A DNA stretch of 64,000 nt from Tragulus kanchil (Eukaryota > Chordata > Mammalia > Artiodactyla > Tragulidae): positions 135,480,831 through 135,544,830 of the forward strand of contig JAIOJX010000002.1 of NCBI GenBank assembly GCA_022376925.1. Direction: 5' to 3'. Below the pieces are notes generated by a model, which was not told where the DNA came from, ran no database searches, and saw only the letters and a list, made by a program, of their open reading frames with translations. A program made the translations under genes and the position numbers. Every line of letters starts with the position of its first letter. The stretch's first letter is position 1. Positions 22,922 to 32,882 of this stretch are shown piece after piece.

Positions 22922-25116
22922 TGTCACGTGGTTTTCTGATCCCAAGGAGAAGGAAAGAAGTCAAAGAAGCAGAGCCTCTGGTGAATAGAAAAAACAAGTG
23001 AAACTGCAGAAATCCAAAAAATAAGAAAGATATTTTTCTTAAGAAAAGCTGAGATTCTTCCTACTTAGATAGTAAATGCCTGAATTGCCTAAGATTCTAT
23101 CTTGAGGGGAAATCCCTGGATGTCCAGTGGTTGTTGACACCACGTGTTCACTGTGAGGGCTCGGGTTCAATCCCTGGCTCAAGAACTAAGATTCCACCTG
23201 TTGTGCAGTGCAGCCAAAAAAACAAGATTGCATCTTGCTAAAGGATATGGATGCATTTCAGCTTTGGAAGAGGATTCTATTTAGATAAGACACACTGAGT
23301 ACCCACGAGAGATCTAGGACTTCACAGCGTCTCAGCCTTCTCACTCCTGGAGACCAGAAAGGTGTGCCCCCCCCCGTCTTTGCCTTTTCTTCCTCCTCTT
23401 TCCCGCTCATCAAAAGCAATCCTATCCTTCTTGCCTAATGGAACGATTCACAGCCCAAGTATTAGGACTGAATGAGAAAGGAAGAGCTGGCAACCTCCGA
23501 GACACTAAAATAACATCAAGGACATGGACATTTAATTCAGATAATGTCTAAGTATTCATCTGTGTGCCAATGGGATAAAAAAAAAATACTCAAGAACGAC
23601 GTACTTGCATTCTCTCTACTCTCCCACCCCCTAATCCCTTGTCAACCTTCTCCCCTCCCCACTCCACATTCTCCAACTCTTCTCATCATGGTCACTGATG
23701 ACCTTCTCTTTGCCCCCTTGATTGGGTTAGACAAAGCCATCTTGATTGGGTTAGACAAAACTGTTCACTCCTTTTCTTCCAGCCATCTTTTCCTGCAGAA
23801 TTAGTGACGCCTCCTTGTGCCTCTCTGACTGTTCTTTTATCTTCTCTCTGCCTTTGCCTTCTCTTTCCTTCTACCCACACTGTAGATGTTCCTATTCCTC
23901 AGGGTTCCACTAGCTTTCTTTCCTTTCTCCACTCATTGGTGTGGCTTAAATATCACCACTGGGGCCTTCCCAGGTAGTGCTAGTGGCAAAGAACCCGCCT
24001 GCCAGTGTAGGAGACTGCAGATGTCACGTGGTTTTCTGATCCCAAGGAGAAGGAAAGAAGTCAAAGAAGCAGAGCCTCTGGTGAATAGAAAAAACAAGTG
24101 AAACTGCAGAAATCCAAAAAATAAGAAAGATATTTTTCTTAAGAAAAGCTGAGATTCTTCCTACTTAGATAGTAAATGCCTGAATTGCCTAAGATTCTAT
24201 CTTGAGGGGAAATCCCTGGATGTCCAGTGGTTGTTGACACCACGTGTTCACTGTGAGGGCTCGGGTTCAATCCCTGGCTCAAGAACTAAGATTCCACCTG
24301 TTGTGCAGTGCAGCCAAAAAAACAAGATTGCATCTTGCTAAAGGATATGGATGCATTTCAGCTTTGGAAGAGGATTCTATTTAGATAAGACACACTGAGT
24401 ACCCACGAGAGATCTAGGACTTCACAGCGTCTCAGCCTTCTCACTCCTGGAGACCAGAAAGGTGTGCCCCACCCCGTCTTTGACTTTTCTTCCTCCTCTT
24501 TCCCCGCTCATCAAAAGCAATCCTATCCTTCTTGCCTAATGGAACGATTCACAGCCCAAGTATTAGGACTGAATGAGAAAGGAAGAGCTGGCAACCTCCG
24601 AGACACTAAAATAACATCAAGGACATGGACATTTAATTCAGATAATGTCTAAGTATTCATCTGTGTGCCAATGGGATAAAAAAAAAATACTCAAGAACGA
24701 CGTACTTGCATTCTCTCTACTCTCCCACCCCCTAATCCCTTGTCAACCTTCTCCCCTCCCCACTCCACATTCTCCAACTCTTCTCATCATGGTCACTGAT
24801 GACCTTCTCTTTGCCCCCTTGATTGGGTTAGACAAAGCCATCTTGATTGGGTTAGACAAAACTGTTCACTCCTTTTCTTCCAGCCATCTTTTCCTGCAGA
24901 ATTAGTGACGCCTCCTTGTGCCTCTCTGACTGTTCTTTTATCTTCTCTCTGCCTTTGCCTTCTCTTTCCTTCTACCCACACTGTAGATGTTCCTATTCCT
25001 CAGGGTTCCACTAGCTTTCTTTCCTTTCTCCACTCATTGGTGTGGCTTAAATATCACCACTGGGGCCTTCCCAGGTAGTGCTAGTGGCAAAGAACCCGCC
25101 TGCCAGTGTAGGAGAC
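22922..25116. repeat. Tandem duplication 7 (unit about 1.10 kb)
   Basis: Copy 1 is 22922-24015 and copy 2 is 24022-25116, offset 1100-1101. Copy 1 overlaps the second copy of duplication 6, so about 406 bases (22922-23327) exist three times, also at 21792-22197 and 24022-24427. Small differences include 'gtctttgccttttc' against 'gtctttgacttttc'. Confidence 0.95.
23600..23960 (-). mobile_element. L2-like LINE remnant, antisense
   Basis: Pyrimidine-rich sequence with blocks typical of antisense L2 ORF2 ('ggtcactgatgaccttctct', 'gtgcctctctgactgttctt', 'gatgttcctattcctcaggg'). Ancient and without coding capacity. Includes a tandem 'gattgggttagacaaa' pair. Repeated at about 24701-25061. Confidence 0.55.
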
Positions 25117-25285
25117 AGAGGAGATGACGATTCCATTCCTGGGTCAGAAAGATCCCCTAGAGGAGGGCCTGGCAACCCACTCCAGCATTCTTGCTTAGAG
25201 AGTCCATGGACGGAGGAGCCTAGTGGGCTATAGTCCATGGCATTGCAAGCGTCGGACACGACTGAGCAGCTCAACTACCACCATA
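25062..25285 (+). mobile_element. Bov-tA SINE
   Basis: Sense Bov-tA from 'ggggccttcccaggtagtgc' to 'gtcggacacgactgagcagc'. Only its head is present in the other copy, at about 23961-24015. Confidence 0.9.
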
Positions 25286-25299
25286 TTTTCTTCTAAATC

Positions 25300-25715
25300 T
25301 AAGAAATAAAAATAGGATCCTATTTTACTTACTGTTCTGTAGCCAGATTTTCTTTCTGTTAATCATACACCATGAACATCTTTCTATATGCATACATTTG
25401 GAACTACTAATTTTCTTATCTTGTTGCATGTCATTCATTAGGTACATGTGCTGTAATTAATCAACTGCTAAACATAAGCCCCTCAAGAGCAAGACCTCAT
25501 CAGAGCTATTTACTGTTAGATCCTTAGGGGCTAGAACAGTGCTTGAGTAGGTACTCAAAAAATATCCTCTGAGTGAATGAAGATATCTCATCAGCTGCCA
25601 ACAGATGATTGGCTTGACCATAAATACAATCGAATATCTTTTCACACTTGTATGATTATTTTCTTGAAATAAATTCCTGAAGATAAGTTACTAGGTCAAA
25701 GGAATATCTTAAGGG
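25300..25715 (-). mobile_element. Old L1-type remnant with MIR-like segment
   Basis: 'gtagccagattttctttctg', 'accatgaacatctttctata' and 'cttgaaataaattcctgaag' resemble antisense L1M 3' sequence. A MIR-like 3' end ('agaacagtgcttgagtaggt') lies near 25530. Family limits are uncertain. Confidence 0.5.
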
Positions 25716-25794
25716 TGACACAGTGGTAAAGAACCAGCCTGCCAATACAGGAGATACAAGAGATATGAGTTCACGGGGTATACAGCAAACAATA

Positions 25795-25980
25795 AGTGCT
25801 CAATAAGTCTGTCCCTGAATTTAACCCTCACAACAATTTCCTTCCAGATAGTTATTTGTATCCCAAGGGGAAACTGCAGAGAAATTAGTTAATTTCAGAG
25901 ACATTCACTTGCCCAAGGTCACACAGGTAGTTTCGGAGGCCTCCCAATCTCTATGCTGTAAAGGGCTAAAGAACCTGCAT
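25795..25980 (-). mobile_element. MIR SINE remnant
   Basis: Antisense MIR features: 'aataagtgctcaataagtct', 'ttaaccctcacaacaatttc', 'cttgcccaaggtcacacagg'. Repeated at about 26890-27075. Confidence 0.7.
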
Positions 25981-26036
25981 CTGAGGGCAAGCAGAGGGTA
26001 GTCACCACAAACACCTGCTCAAACCATGAAGTCCCG

Positions 26037-26318
26037 GGACTTCCACGGTAGTCCAGTGGTTAAGAACCCACCTGCCAATGAAGAGTCCACAGGTCCCATC
26101 CCTGGCCTGGGAGGATCCCACGTACCTCAGAGCAACTAAGTCCAGGCACCACAATTACTGAGCCTGCACTCTAGAGCTTGTGCTCCTCAACAAGATAAGT
26201 CACTGCCACGAGAAGCTAATGCAATCCAAGGAAGAGTAGTCCCTGCTTGCACAACTAGAGAAAGCCTGTGGGCAACAGCCAAGACCTAGGGCAGCTAAAA
26301 ACAATACTAATAAGGCAG
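26037..26318 (+). mobile_element. CHR-2 SINE
   Basis: Sense element from 'gggacttccacggtagtcca' through 'gcaccacaattactgagcct' to 'ggcagctaaaaacaatacta'. Diverged. Repeated at about 27137-27418. Confidence 0.85.
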
Positions 26319-26439
26319 TCCCTAAACAGAAAGCAGGAGCAGAGGCGCTGTGGTCTCTCTTGCAGCTTCTGTGACAGGTGAGCCAGGTCAGGTGCAGGTC
26401 CAGCATGGCGTCCCCAGAGATGCCTGCCTCTTCACTGAA

Positions 26440-26640
26440 GCCCCCTGGGAGAGGTGTGGCAGGGTACAAACTGCCTGTGTTCAAATCCTGACCCTGTCAC
26501 CTACCAGCTGTGTAACCTTGGGCAGGTCCCAAGGACATTGTCCTGTTTCTCCATGGGTGAGGTGAGGACGATTATCATACTTACCATGGCGAGGACATCA
26601 GGCGTGAAGGCCTGTGGTACCCAGCACCTTGTTACCCACA
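26440..26640 (+). mobile_element. MIR SINE remnant
   Basis: Sense MIR: 'ctgtgttcaaatcctgaccc', 'cagctgtgtaaccttgggca', 'gtttctccatgggtgaggtg'. Repeated at about 27540-27740. Confidence 0.8.
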
Positions 26641-27844
26641 TCACCGCCAGCTCAGGGAACTGCCACTTCCTGGCCTCGCTGCCCTTCAAATGTCCTGATG
26701 TGCCATGTCTCCTTAATTACACTCTGCTTCCCAAACCCGTGGAGAAGGGAATCAATTTTCACACTTGTATGATTATTTTCTTGAAATAAATTCCTGAAGA
26801 TAAGTTAAGGTCAAGATCCACAGTGGTAAAGAACCAGCCTGCCAATACAGGAGATACAAGAGATATGAGTTCACGGGGTATACAGCAAACAATAAGTGCT
26901 CAATAAGTCTGTCCCTGAATTTAACCCTCACAACAATTTCCTTCCAGATAGTTATTTGTATCCCAAGGGGAAACTGCAGAGAAATTAGTTAATTTCAGAG
27001 ACATTCACTTGCCCAAGGTCACACAGGTAGTTTCGGAGGCCTCCCAATCTCTATGCTGTAAAGGGCTAAAGAACCTGCATCTGAGGGCAAGCAGAGGGTA
27101 GTCACCACAAACACCTGCTCAAACCATGAAGTCCCGGGACTTCCACGGTAGTCCAGTGGTTAAGAACCCACCTGCCAATGAAGAGTCCACAGGTCCCATC
27201 CCTGGCCTGGGAGGATCCCACGTACCTCAGAGCAACTAAGTCCAGGCACCACAATTACTGAGCCTGCACTCTAGAGCTTGTGCTCCTCAACAAGATAAGT
27301 CACTGCCACGAGAAGCTAATGCAATCCAAGGAAGAGTAGTCCCTGCTTGCACAACTAGAGAAAGCCTGTGGGCAACAGCCAAGACCTAGGGCAGCTAAAA
27401 ACAATACTAATAAGGCAGTCCCTAAACAGAAAGCAGGAGCAGAGGCGCTGTGGTCTCTCTTGCAGCTTCTGTGACAGGTGAGCCAGGTCAGGTGCAGGTC
27501 CAGCATGGCGTCCCCAGAGATGCCTGCCTCTTCACTGAAGCCCCCTGGGAGAGGTGTGGCAGGGTACAAACTGCCTGTGTTCAAATCCTGACCCTGTCAC
27601 CTACCAGCTGTGTAACCTTGGGCAGGTCCCAAGGACATTGTCCTGTTTCTCCATGGGTGAGGTGAGGACGATTATCATACTTACCATGGCGAGGACATCA
27701 GGCGTGAAGGCCTGTGGTACCCAGCACCTTGTTACCCACATCACCGCCAGCTCAGGGAACTGCCACTTCCTGGCCTCGCTGCCCTTCAAATGTCCTGATG
27801 TGCCATGTCTCCTTAATTACACTCTGCTTCCCAAACCCGTGGAG

Positions 27845-27962
27845 AAGGGAATGGCCATCAACTCCAGTATTCTTGCCCAGAGAATTCTACAGACAGAGGA
27901 ACCTGCCGGGTGGTCGTCCATGGGGGTCACAAAGGGTTGAACACAGCTGAGCAACTAACACC
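27845..27962 (+). mobile_element. Bov-tA SINE 3' half
   Basis: 'ggagaagggaatggccatca', 'ctccagtattcttgcccaga', then 'acacagctgagcaactaaca'. Only this second copy continues past the duplication end. Confidence 0.85.
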
Positions 27963-27976
27963 CACACATCAAAAGC

Positions 27977-28190
27977 CAGGGGCTTCCCTGGTGGCTTAGT
28001 TGGTAAAGAATCTGCCTCCATTGCAGGCGATCTGGGTTCGATCCCTGAGTCAGGAAGATCCCCTGGAGGAGGAAATGGCCACCCACTCCAACGTTCTTGC
28101 CTAAGAAATCGCATGGACGGAGGAACCTGGTGGGCTACAGTCCGTGGGGTCTCAAGCGTCAGACACAACTTAGAGACGAAATCACCACCA
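27977..28190 (+). mobile_element. Bov-tA SINE
   Basis: Sense element from 'gccaggggcttccctggtgg' to 'gcgtcagacacaacttagag'. Confidence 0.9.
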
Positions 28191-28229
28191 CCACGCCACC
28201 CAGAGCGAGAGGCGTCTAGTCTAGGGCTC

Positions 28230-28545
28230 AGCCGCTTCCTTCCACTAGGGGGTCAGGCACTCAGTATTTTCAACTCCGTAGGCCATAAATCTGTCACCAC
28301 CACTCAACCCGCTGGCTCCATGCCAGAGCGGCCAGGACCCATTCGTTGACGTGAACGTGGCTGCGTTCCAATAAAATTTTATTTATGGGCGTGGAAATTT
28401 GAAGTTCCCATAATTTTCACATGTCACAGGGTAATATTTTTTCAAATTCTTCTTCAATGACTTAAAAATGTAAATGCCATTTTTAGTTGGCAGACCCATA
28501 CGAAAACAAGCAGACTGGCCAGACTTGGCTCAAGGTCCAGAACGG
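28230..28545 (+). mobile_element. MER-type (hAT-like) DNA transposon remnant
   Basis: Blocks 'cataaatctgtcaccaccac', 'gtggctgcgttccaataaaa', 'ttttatttatgggcgtgg' and 'actggccagacttggctcaa' match a common mammalian non-autonomous element of probable hAT type. An internal AT-rich segment interrupts it. I cannot name the subfamily with confidence. Confidence 0.55.
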
Positions 28546-28895
28546 GCCAGTGACCCACTAGTCGAGGCCTCTTCAGGTGAGCTGACCCCTGACAGTGCCC
28601 TGGAAACCTGACTTTCTTCTGAAATCTCACAGCCCTCGGGCCCCGGCATGAACCCCACCTCTTCCAATGAGAGAGAAATCTACCGTGGAGCTTCCGCCCC
28701 TCTGACTTTCTTCCAGTTCTTCCAAGGGTTCAACTCCTTCTTGCCTCGAGACTCCCGGGGTGGGGAGGCAGCACTTCCCTCTGTTCATCTACAAGCTGTT
28801 GGGTCCTGGGAGCATATTTGCCTTCCATCTCACTGTACGTTCAAGGCCCAACATAGTCCCTGACCTGCGGTATGTGCTCAATACATGTGCGTTGT
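28546..28895. other. Stretch without recognised gene
   Basis: Unique-looking sequence. A 71-codon plus-strand frame (28648-28863) resembles no known protein and lies next to MIR-type sequence. Confidence 0.4.
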
Positions 28896-28985
28896 GAAAC
28901 AGCCCTTCAAGACAGGTGAGGAAGCTGAGGTTCATAGACGCTAATTAACTTGCACAAGGTCACACAGCTAGTTCTGGAAGTTCCA
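28896..28985 (-). mobile_element. MIR SINE remnant
   Basis: 'gtgaggaagctgaggttcat' and 'cttgcacaaggtcacacagc' mark an antisense MIR core. Confidence 0.75.
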
Positions 28986-28999
28986 AAGTCCTGTTCTTC

Positions 29000-29108
29000 T
29001 TCTTTTTTTTTTGGCTGCACCACATGTCTTGCGGAATCTTAGTTCCCTAGCCAGGAATGGAGCCCAGGTTCTCAGCAATGAGTGTCAGTTCTAACCATTG
29101 GACTGCCC
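29000..29108 (-). mobile_element. ART2A-like SINE fragment
   Basis: 'tttttttttggctgcaccac' to 'ccattggactgcccaacatg', antisense. Confidence 0.75.
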
Positions 29109-29117
29109 AACATGCTG

Positions 29118-29401
29118 TCTCTTTTTTTTTTTTTTTTTTAATTTTGGCCTCTTATTGGTGTTTCATCTATTTGTTTTCATCCATCTTTTTTCTTTGGCCT
29201 GTGTGGGCTTCCCATTGCTGTGGCCTCTCTTGTCACAGAGCCCTGGCTCTGGGTGCATGCACTCCAGGGCACTGACTCACAATTGAACACACCGGTCCAG
29301 CTGCTCCACGGCATGTGGGATCTTCCCAGGCCAGGGATCGAACCGGCGCCCCTTGCACTGCAACACGGACTCTTAACCCACAGGACCACCAGGGAAGCAC
29401 C
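29118..29401 (-). mobile_element. Long CHR/ART2-like SINE, short tail
   Basis: Antisense. Poly-T is followed by 'attttggcctcttattggtg', then the body ('gagccctggctctgggtgca', 'gatcgaaccggcgcccctt') and the head complement 'ggaccaccagggaagcac'. No GC-rich tail. Confidence 0.85.
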
Positions 29402-29424
29402 CTTCTTTTTTTTTATGAATTTTT

Positions 29425-29655
29425 TTTATTTTGCCCCAAAACATTTTTATTGCAGTATAGCCAATTAACAATTTTGTGATAGTTTCGGATGAACAGTGAA
29501 GGGGCTTGGCCACGCATATACATGTATCCATTTTCCCTCAAACCCTCCTCCCATCCAGGCTGGTACATAACATTAAGCAGAGTTCCATGTGTTATACAGT
29601 AGATTTTTGTTGGTTATCCATTTCAAACGTGGCAGTGTGTACATGACTTTCCCAA
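29425..29655 (-). mobile_element. L1 3' end, antisense
   Basis: 'attgcagtatagccaattaa', 'ttttgtgatagtttcggatg', 'gtgttatacagtagattttt'. The same 3' region as at 2.86 kb but a separate, more diverged insertion. Confidence 0.8.
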
Positions 29656-29659
29656 AGTC

Positions 29660-29895
29660 CCGAACACGCTGTCTTCTTAAGTGCTGCCCAACAACTCTCC
29701 AAAGTGGCACTTAAACTCTAGTGCCAACATCAACTGTCTGGTGACCTCGGGTGAGTCTCAATGCCCCTGGGCTTCGGTTTCCTCTTCAGTAAGATGGGCA
29801 TGAGAGGCACACAATGCCTCGCTCAATGAGGCGTCATGGGGATTAGGAGAGTTCATAGATCTTGCCCAACACCCAGCAAGCACAGTAAAAATGTC
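29660..29895 (+). mobile_element. MIR SINE remnant
   Basis: 'gtctggtgacctcgggtgag', 'cttcggtttcctcttcagta', 'ggggattaggagagttcata'. Confidence 0.7.
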
Positions 29896-30790
29896 CGTCC
29901 TTGTTAGCAGGAAGGAGTCGGAGGTCTTAGGTCCAGGCAGAAAAATGACTTCCTCCCTCAGCTTCCTTCCTCCCTGGGGTATCCCTGCCCTGGAGCCCCC
30001 GGGTGGGCTGGAGTTGTCACTCAGCCCTTGGAGGAGAGGCCACTGGCCGTTTCTAAGGAAAACCAGGATCTCTCAGACTAGGTAGTGAGGCCACCCTGGC
30101 TTCGTGGGGGTTAAGTCCAACCAGAACATGTTTATTTTTCCCTATGTCTGGAAGGGCCTCTCTGGTCTCCATGGCAACATGATTTCCTGTCCTGGTTTTC
30201 CCTTGGACGAGATACCTGCTGAATGCAGAGGCGCCCGGGCTCGAGCCGGGGTGGAGGCCAGCGTCGAGGCAGGCTGCTTTCCCCACCTCCCCCTCGCGGC
30301 CGAGCGGCCGGCCGGGGCCCCCGTCCCAGCCACCTTTGTTTACCAGCCCGGACGTCCAACTTAAGGGTGACGTCATGGAATCCAGCCCGGCATCCTTGTT
30401 ACGCCCATTTTCTTTCTTCCTTTTCAAGGGTTTTGTTTCTTCCTGAGGCCGAGAACACAGAGGCTCACACACATTACCAGCTTGCTGAGAATATTTCCAA
30501 ACCCTCTCGATCACAGGCCGTACCCTGGGTCTGGGAACTTCTCAAACGAGGATCTACTCATTTATTCGTTCATTCATCATTTCATTCTTTCAGCAAACAT
30601 TTGCACATTGGATTAAATGCCAAAACTGTGCTGCAGCTGAAGGCATGGAAGGGACCAGATCAGACCTTTAGTCTTGAGGAGCCTCTCTCTGGAGAGCGGA
30701 AACAGCTTGGAAGTAACCAAAGACTAAACAGGATGGTACCTCCTCAGAGGCCTTGTCAGGGCTGGCGTGGAGCCATGATAGGAAGAAACT
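29896..30790. other. Longest unique stretch, no recognised gene
   Basis: No repeat is recognised across about 0.9 kb. Long frames on both strands (minus 30053-30514, 153 codons; plus 30223-30792, 189 codons) coincide with the CpG-rich patch, where stop codons are rare. I recognise neither protein. It is the best place in the window to look for an unannotated exon or regulatory element. Confidence 0.5.
30225..30375. promoter_or_regulatory. CpG-rich patch with palindromic CRE
   Basis: About 16 CpG dinucleotides occur in roughly 150 bases, outside any recognised repeat. The patch ends in TGACGTCA at 30368-30375, a full cyclic-AMP response element palindrome. A near X-box (GTCTCCATGGCAAC, one mismatch to the consensus) lies at 30165-30178. 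Too short for a classical CpG island. Promoter or enhancer activity is inference. Confidence 0.4.
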
Positions 30791-31290
30791 GAGTCTCTGC
30801 CACCTGCCTCTTTCAGCTCCTAAACTCTGTGGCGTTCAGCAAATCCTAACCTGAGCCTCTGTCTTCTCATCTGTACAATGGGGATAATGCTGATACCCAC
30901 TCGAAGGCATGACCTAACCTGGTGTTTAGGAGCCTGTTGTCTGGAGTGGGCCTGGTGGGTTCAGGTCTCAGCGCCACCACTTACTAGTTCTGTGTCTGCG
31001 GGAAAGTTACTTAGGTTGTTGTCATTGTTTAGTCACTAAGTTGTGTCCAACTCTCTTGTGACTCTGTGAATTGTAGCCCATGAGGCTCCTCTGGCCATGG
31101 AATTTCCCAGGCAAGAATACTGCAGTGGGTTGTTATTTCCTTCTCCAAGGAGATCTTCCTGACCCAGGGATTGAACTCAGGTCTCGTGCATTGGCAGGTG
31201 GATTCTTTACCACTGAGCCCCCAGGGAAGCCCCAGGTTACTTATGCTCTCTGTTAAATGGGGTCAGTCCTGGTGCCCTTCGCATAAAACT
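30791..31290 (+). mobile_element. MIR-type remnants, one split by a Bov-tA
   Basis: 'ctgagcctctgtcttctcat' with 'ctgtacaatggggataatgc' is one MIR segment. 'gcgccaccacttactagttc' with 'gggaaagttacttag' starts a second, which resumes after the Bov-tA as 'acttatgctctctgttaaat'. Confidence 0.7.
31014..31235 (-). mobile_element. Bov-tA SINE nested in MIR
   Basis: Antisense Bov-tA from 'gtcattgtttagtcactaag' to 'ccactgagcccccagggaag'. Flanked by 'gttactta' at 31006-31013 and 31236-31243, a short target-site duplication. Confidence 0.85.
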
Positions 31291-31464
31291 GTTTGAGGTC
31301 TACCTAAGTGGACTTGGGACAGGGCTCTTAAACTCGTTGTGTTATTACCTACCTTGGGGGACCCAGGAGCCCGGGATTCCCCTGGAGAATGGGGCAGGGG
31401 GTGAGCAGTGAGAGAGGTCTTCCAGAGGATATAGCATCTAGATAATTAGCTATCCAGTGTCTCT

Positions 31465-32882
31465 ACAGTCGGCCCTCCATGTCTGGATTCCACACCTATG
31501 GATTCAATCAACTTTCAATCAAAAATATTTGAAAACAACAAAAAATTCCAGAAAGTTCCAAAAAGCAACACTTGAATTTCCCACAGACGGAGCACTACCC
31601 TGAGTCCACGTAAATGCAGTGATGTGTCGATGAGCCCTGCTGTAGCCTCAGGCCCCTCACAGGTCCTCAGAATCTCTCCAGCACTCCCTGAGCATCCTTC
31701 ACCTCACCATTCATTCCCTCGCTCCTTGTGTTATCTGCACTCTTTGTTTTTGTGAAGGAAAAAATAGCTTTGAAAGAGCAATTAAGTGGTCAAAGCGATC
31801 CCTCAGAGGCTAAGAGGGAGCATAAAGGGCCACCTCGCGACAAGAAAATAAAAATCTTAATCTTTTGAAAAGCAGCAGGAGGCTTGCCTAAGTGGGAATG
31901 TGGTTGCCAAGAACAAACCGAGCATTTATACAGAGAAGCGGAAAGAAGCTGGAATGCGTGGAAGGGTCAGAGCTGGCCCTACCGTGGCCAGAACAGTCTC
32001 TCGGGTTCATGACAAAATACCTGCAAAGACTGAGGGAGCATTGTGTGTGGCTAAAAGACAGGTCACAGAGGCATGTCCCTGCTGGTGGCAAAACAAGGCA
32101 TGAGAAAGCACCCATCTTTTGTGAGCACAGGGGTTATGCAAGGTGTTCGAGGAGAGAGGGGGGAAGAGGAAGCAGGATGGTAGGGGTTGGTGGGTCGCTT
32201 TTGTAAAGCACCACATGCTCAAGAACTTAAAAGACTTGGGGTGAGGGCAGGGCTTCCCTGGTAGTTCAGTGGTAAAGAGCTCGCCTGCCAATGCAGGAGA
32301 CACAGGTTTGATCCCTGATCCGGGAAGATCCCCCATGTTACAGAACAACTAAGCCTGTGAGCCACAACTATGGAGCCCATGGGCCGCAACTACAGAAACC
32401 GGTGTGCCCTAGAGGCCGAGTTCCACAACAAGAGAAGTCACCGCAACAAGAAGCCTGCTCACCTCCACTTCAGAGTAGCCCCCACTCCCTGCAACTAGAG
32501 AAGAGCCTGCAGCAGCAGTGAAAACCCAGAATAGACAAAAATAAATAAATTAATTAATAAACTAAAAAAGAAGATTGGAGGGAATCCTCTTCCACTAATG
32601 CTGAAGCAGCATCAAGGCTCCTAGAACAACTCATACATGAAAAAGGCTAGCTTCCAGAATAAGTCTTGACCATGCTCTGCAAGAAGATGCCCCATGATAC
32701 CTACTTCCATAAGAGCGCCAACCATTTAGAGATAATTTTAAGTATATGGGAGGATGTGTGTAGGCTATATGCAAATGCTATGGCATTATATTTAAGGGAC
32801 TTGAGCATCCATGAATTTTGGTATCTGCACAGACTCCTGAAACCAGTTCCTTGCATATACTGGAGCTGGGGGACAACTGTAT
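31465..32882 (+). mobile_element. Tigger-like (TcMar) DNA transposon remnant
   Basis: The left end (from 31467, cagtcggccctccatgtc) and right end (to about 32880, gggggacaactg) are imperfect inverted repeats, each flanked by TA as expected for Tc1/mariner transposons. The left arm includes 'cagaaagttccaaaaagcaa' and the right arm 'gtatatgggaggatgtgtgt' and 'gggacttgagcatcc'. The interior (about 31740-32110) may be decayed transposase sequence and contains a CHR-2 SINE. The right arm is repeated at about 33766-33943. Confidence 0.65.

Larger units (their letters stand above)
21066..23327. repeat. Tandem duplication 6 (unit about 1.13 kb)
   Basis: Copy 1 is 21066-22195 and copy 2 is 22196-23327, offset 1130 throughout, with no filler. 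The junction joins 'ctaggacttcac' directly to the inside of a CHR-2 SINE. Confidence 0.95.
25639..27852. repeat. Tandem duplication 8 (unit about 1.10 kb)
   Basis: Copy 1 is 25639-26752 and copy 2 is 26756-27852. The offset falls from 1117 to 1100 because copy 2 lacks bases just after its start ('gttactaggtcaaaggaa...' is compressed to 'gttaaggtcaagatcc'). Past the first 70 bases the copies look identical. Confidence 0.95.

Noticed and set aside
30053..30792. Overlapping 153-codon (minus) and 189-codon (plus) frames as possible exons
   Set aside because: High GC lowers stop frequency on both strands at once, and neither peptide resembles a family I know. Kept only as a candidate regulatory region.
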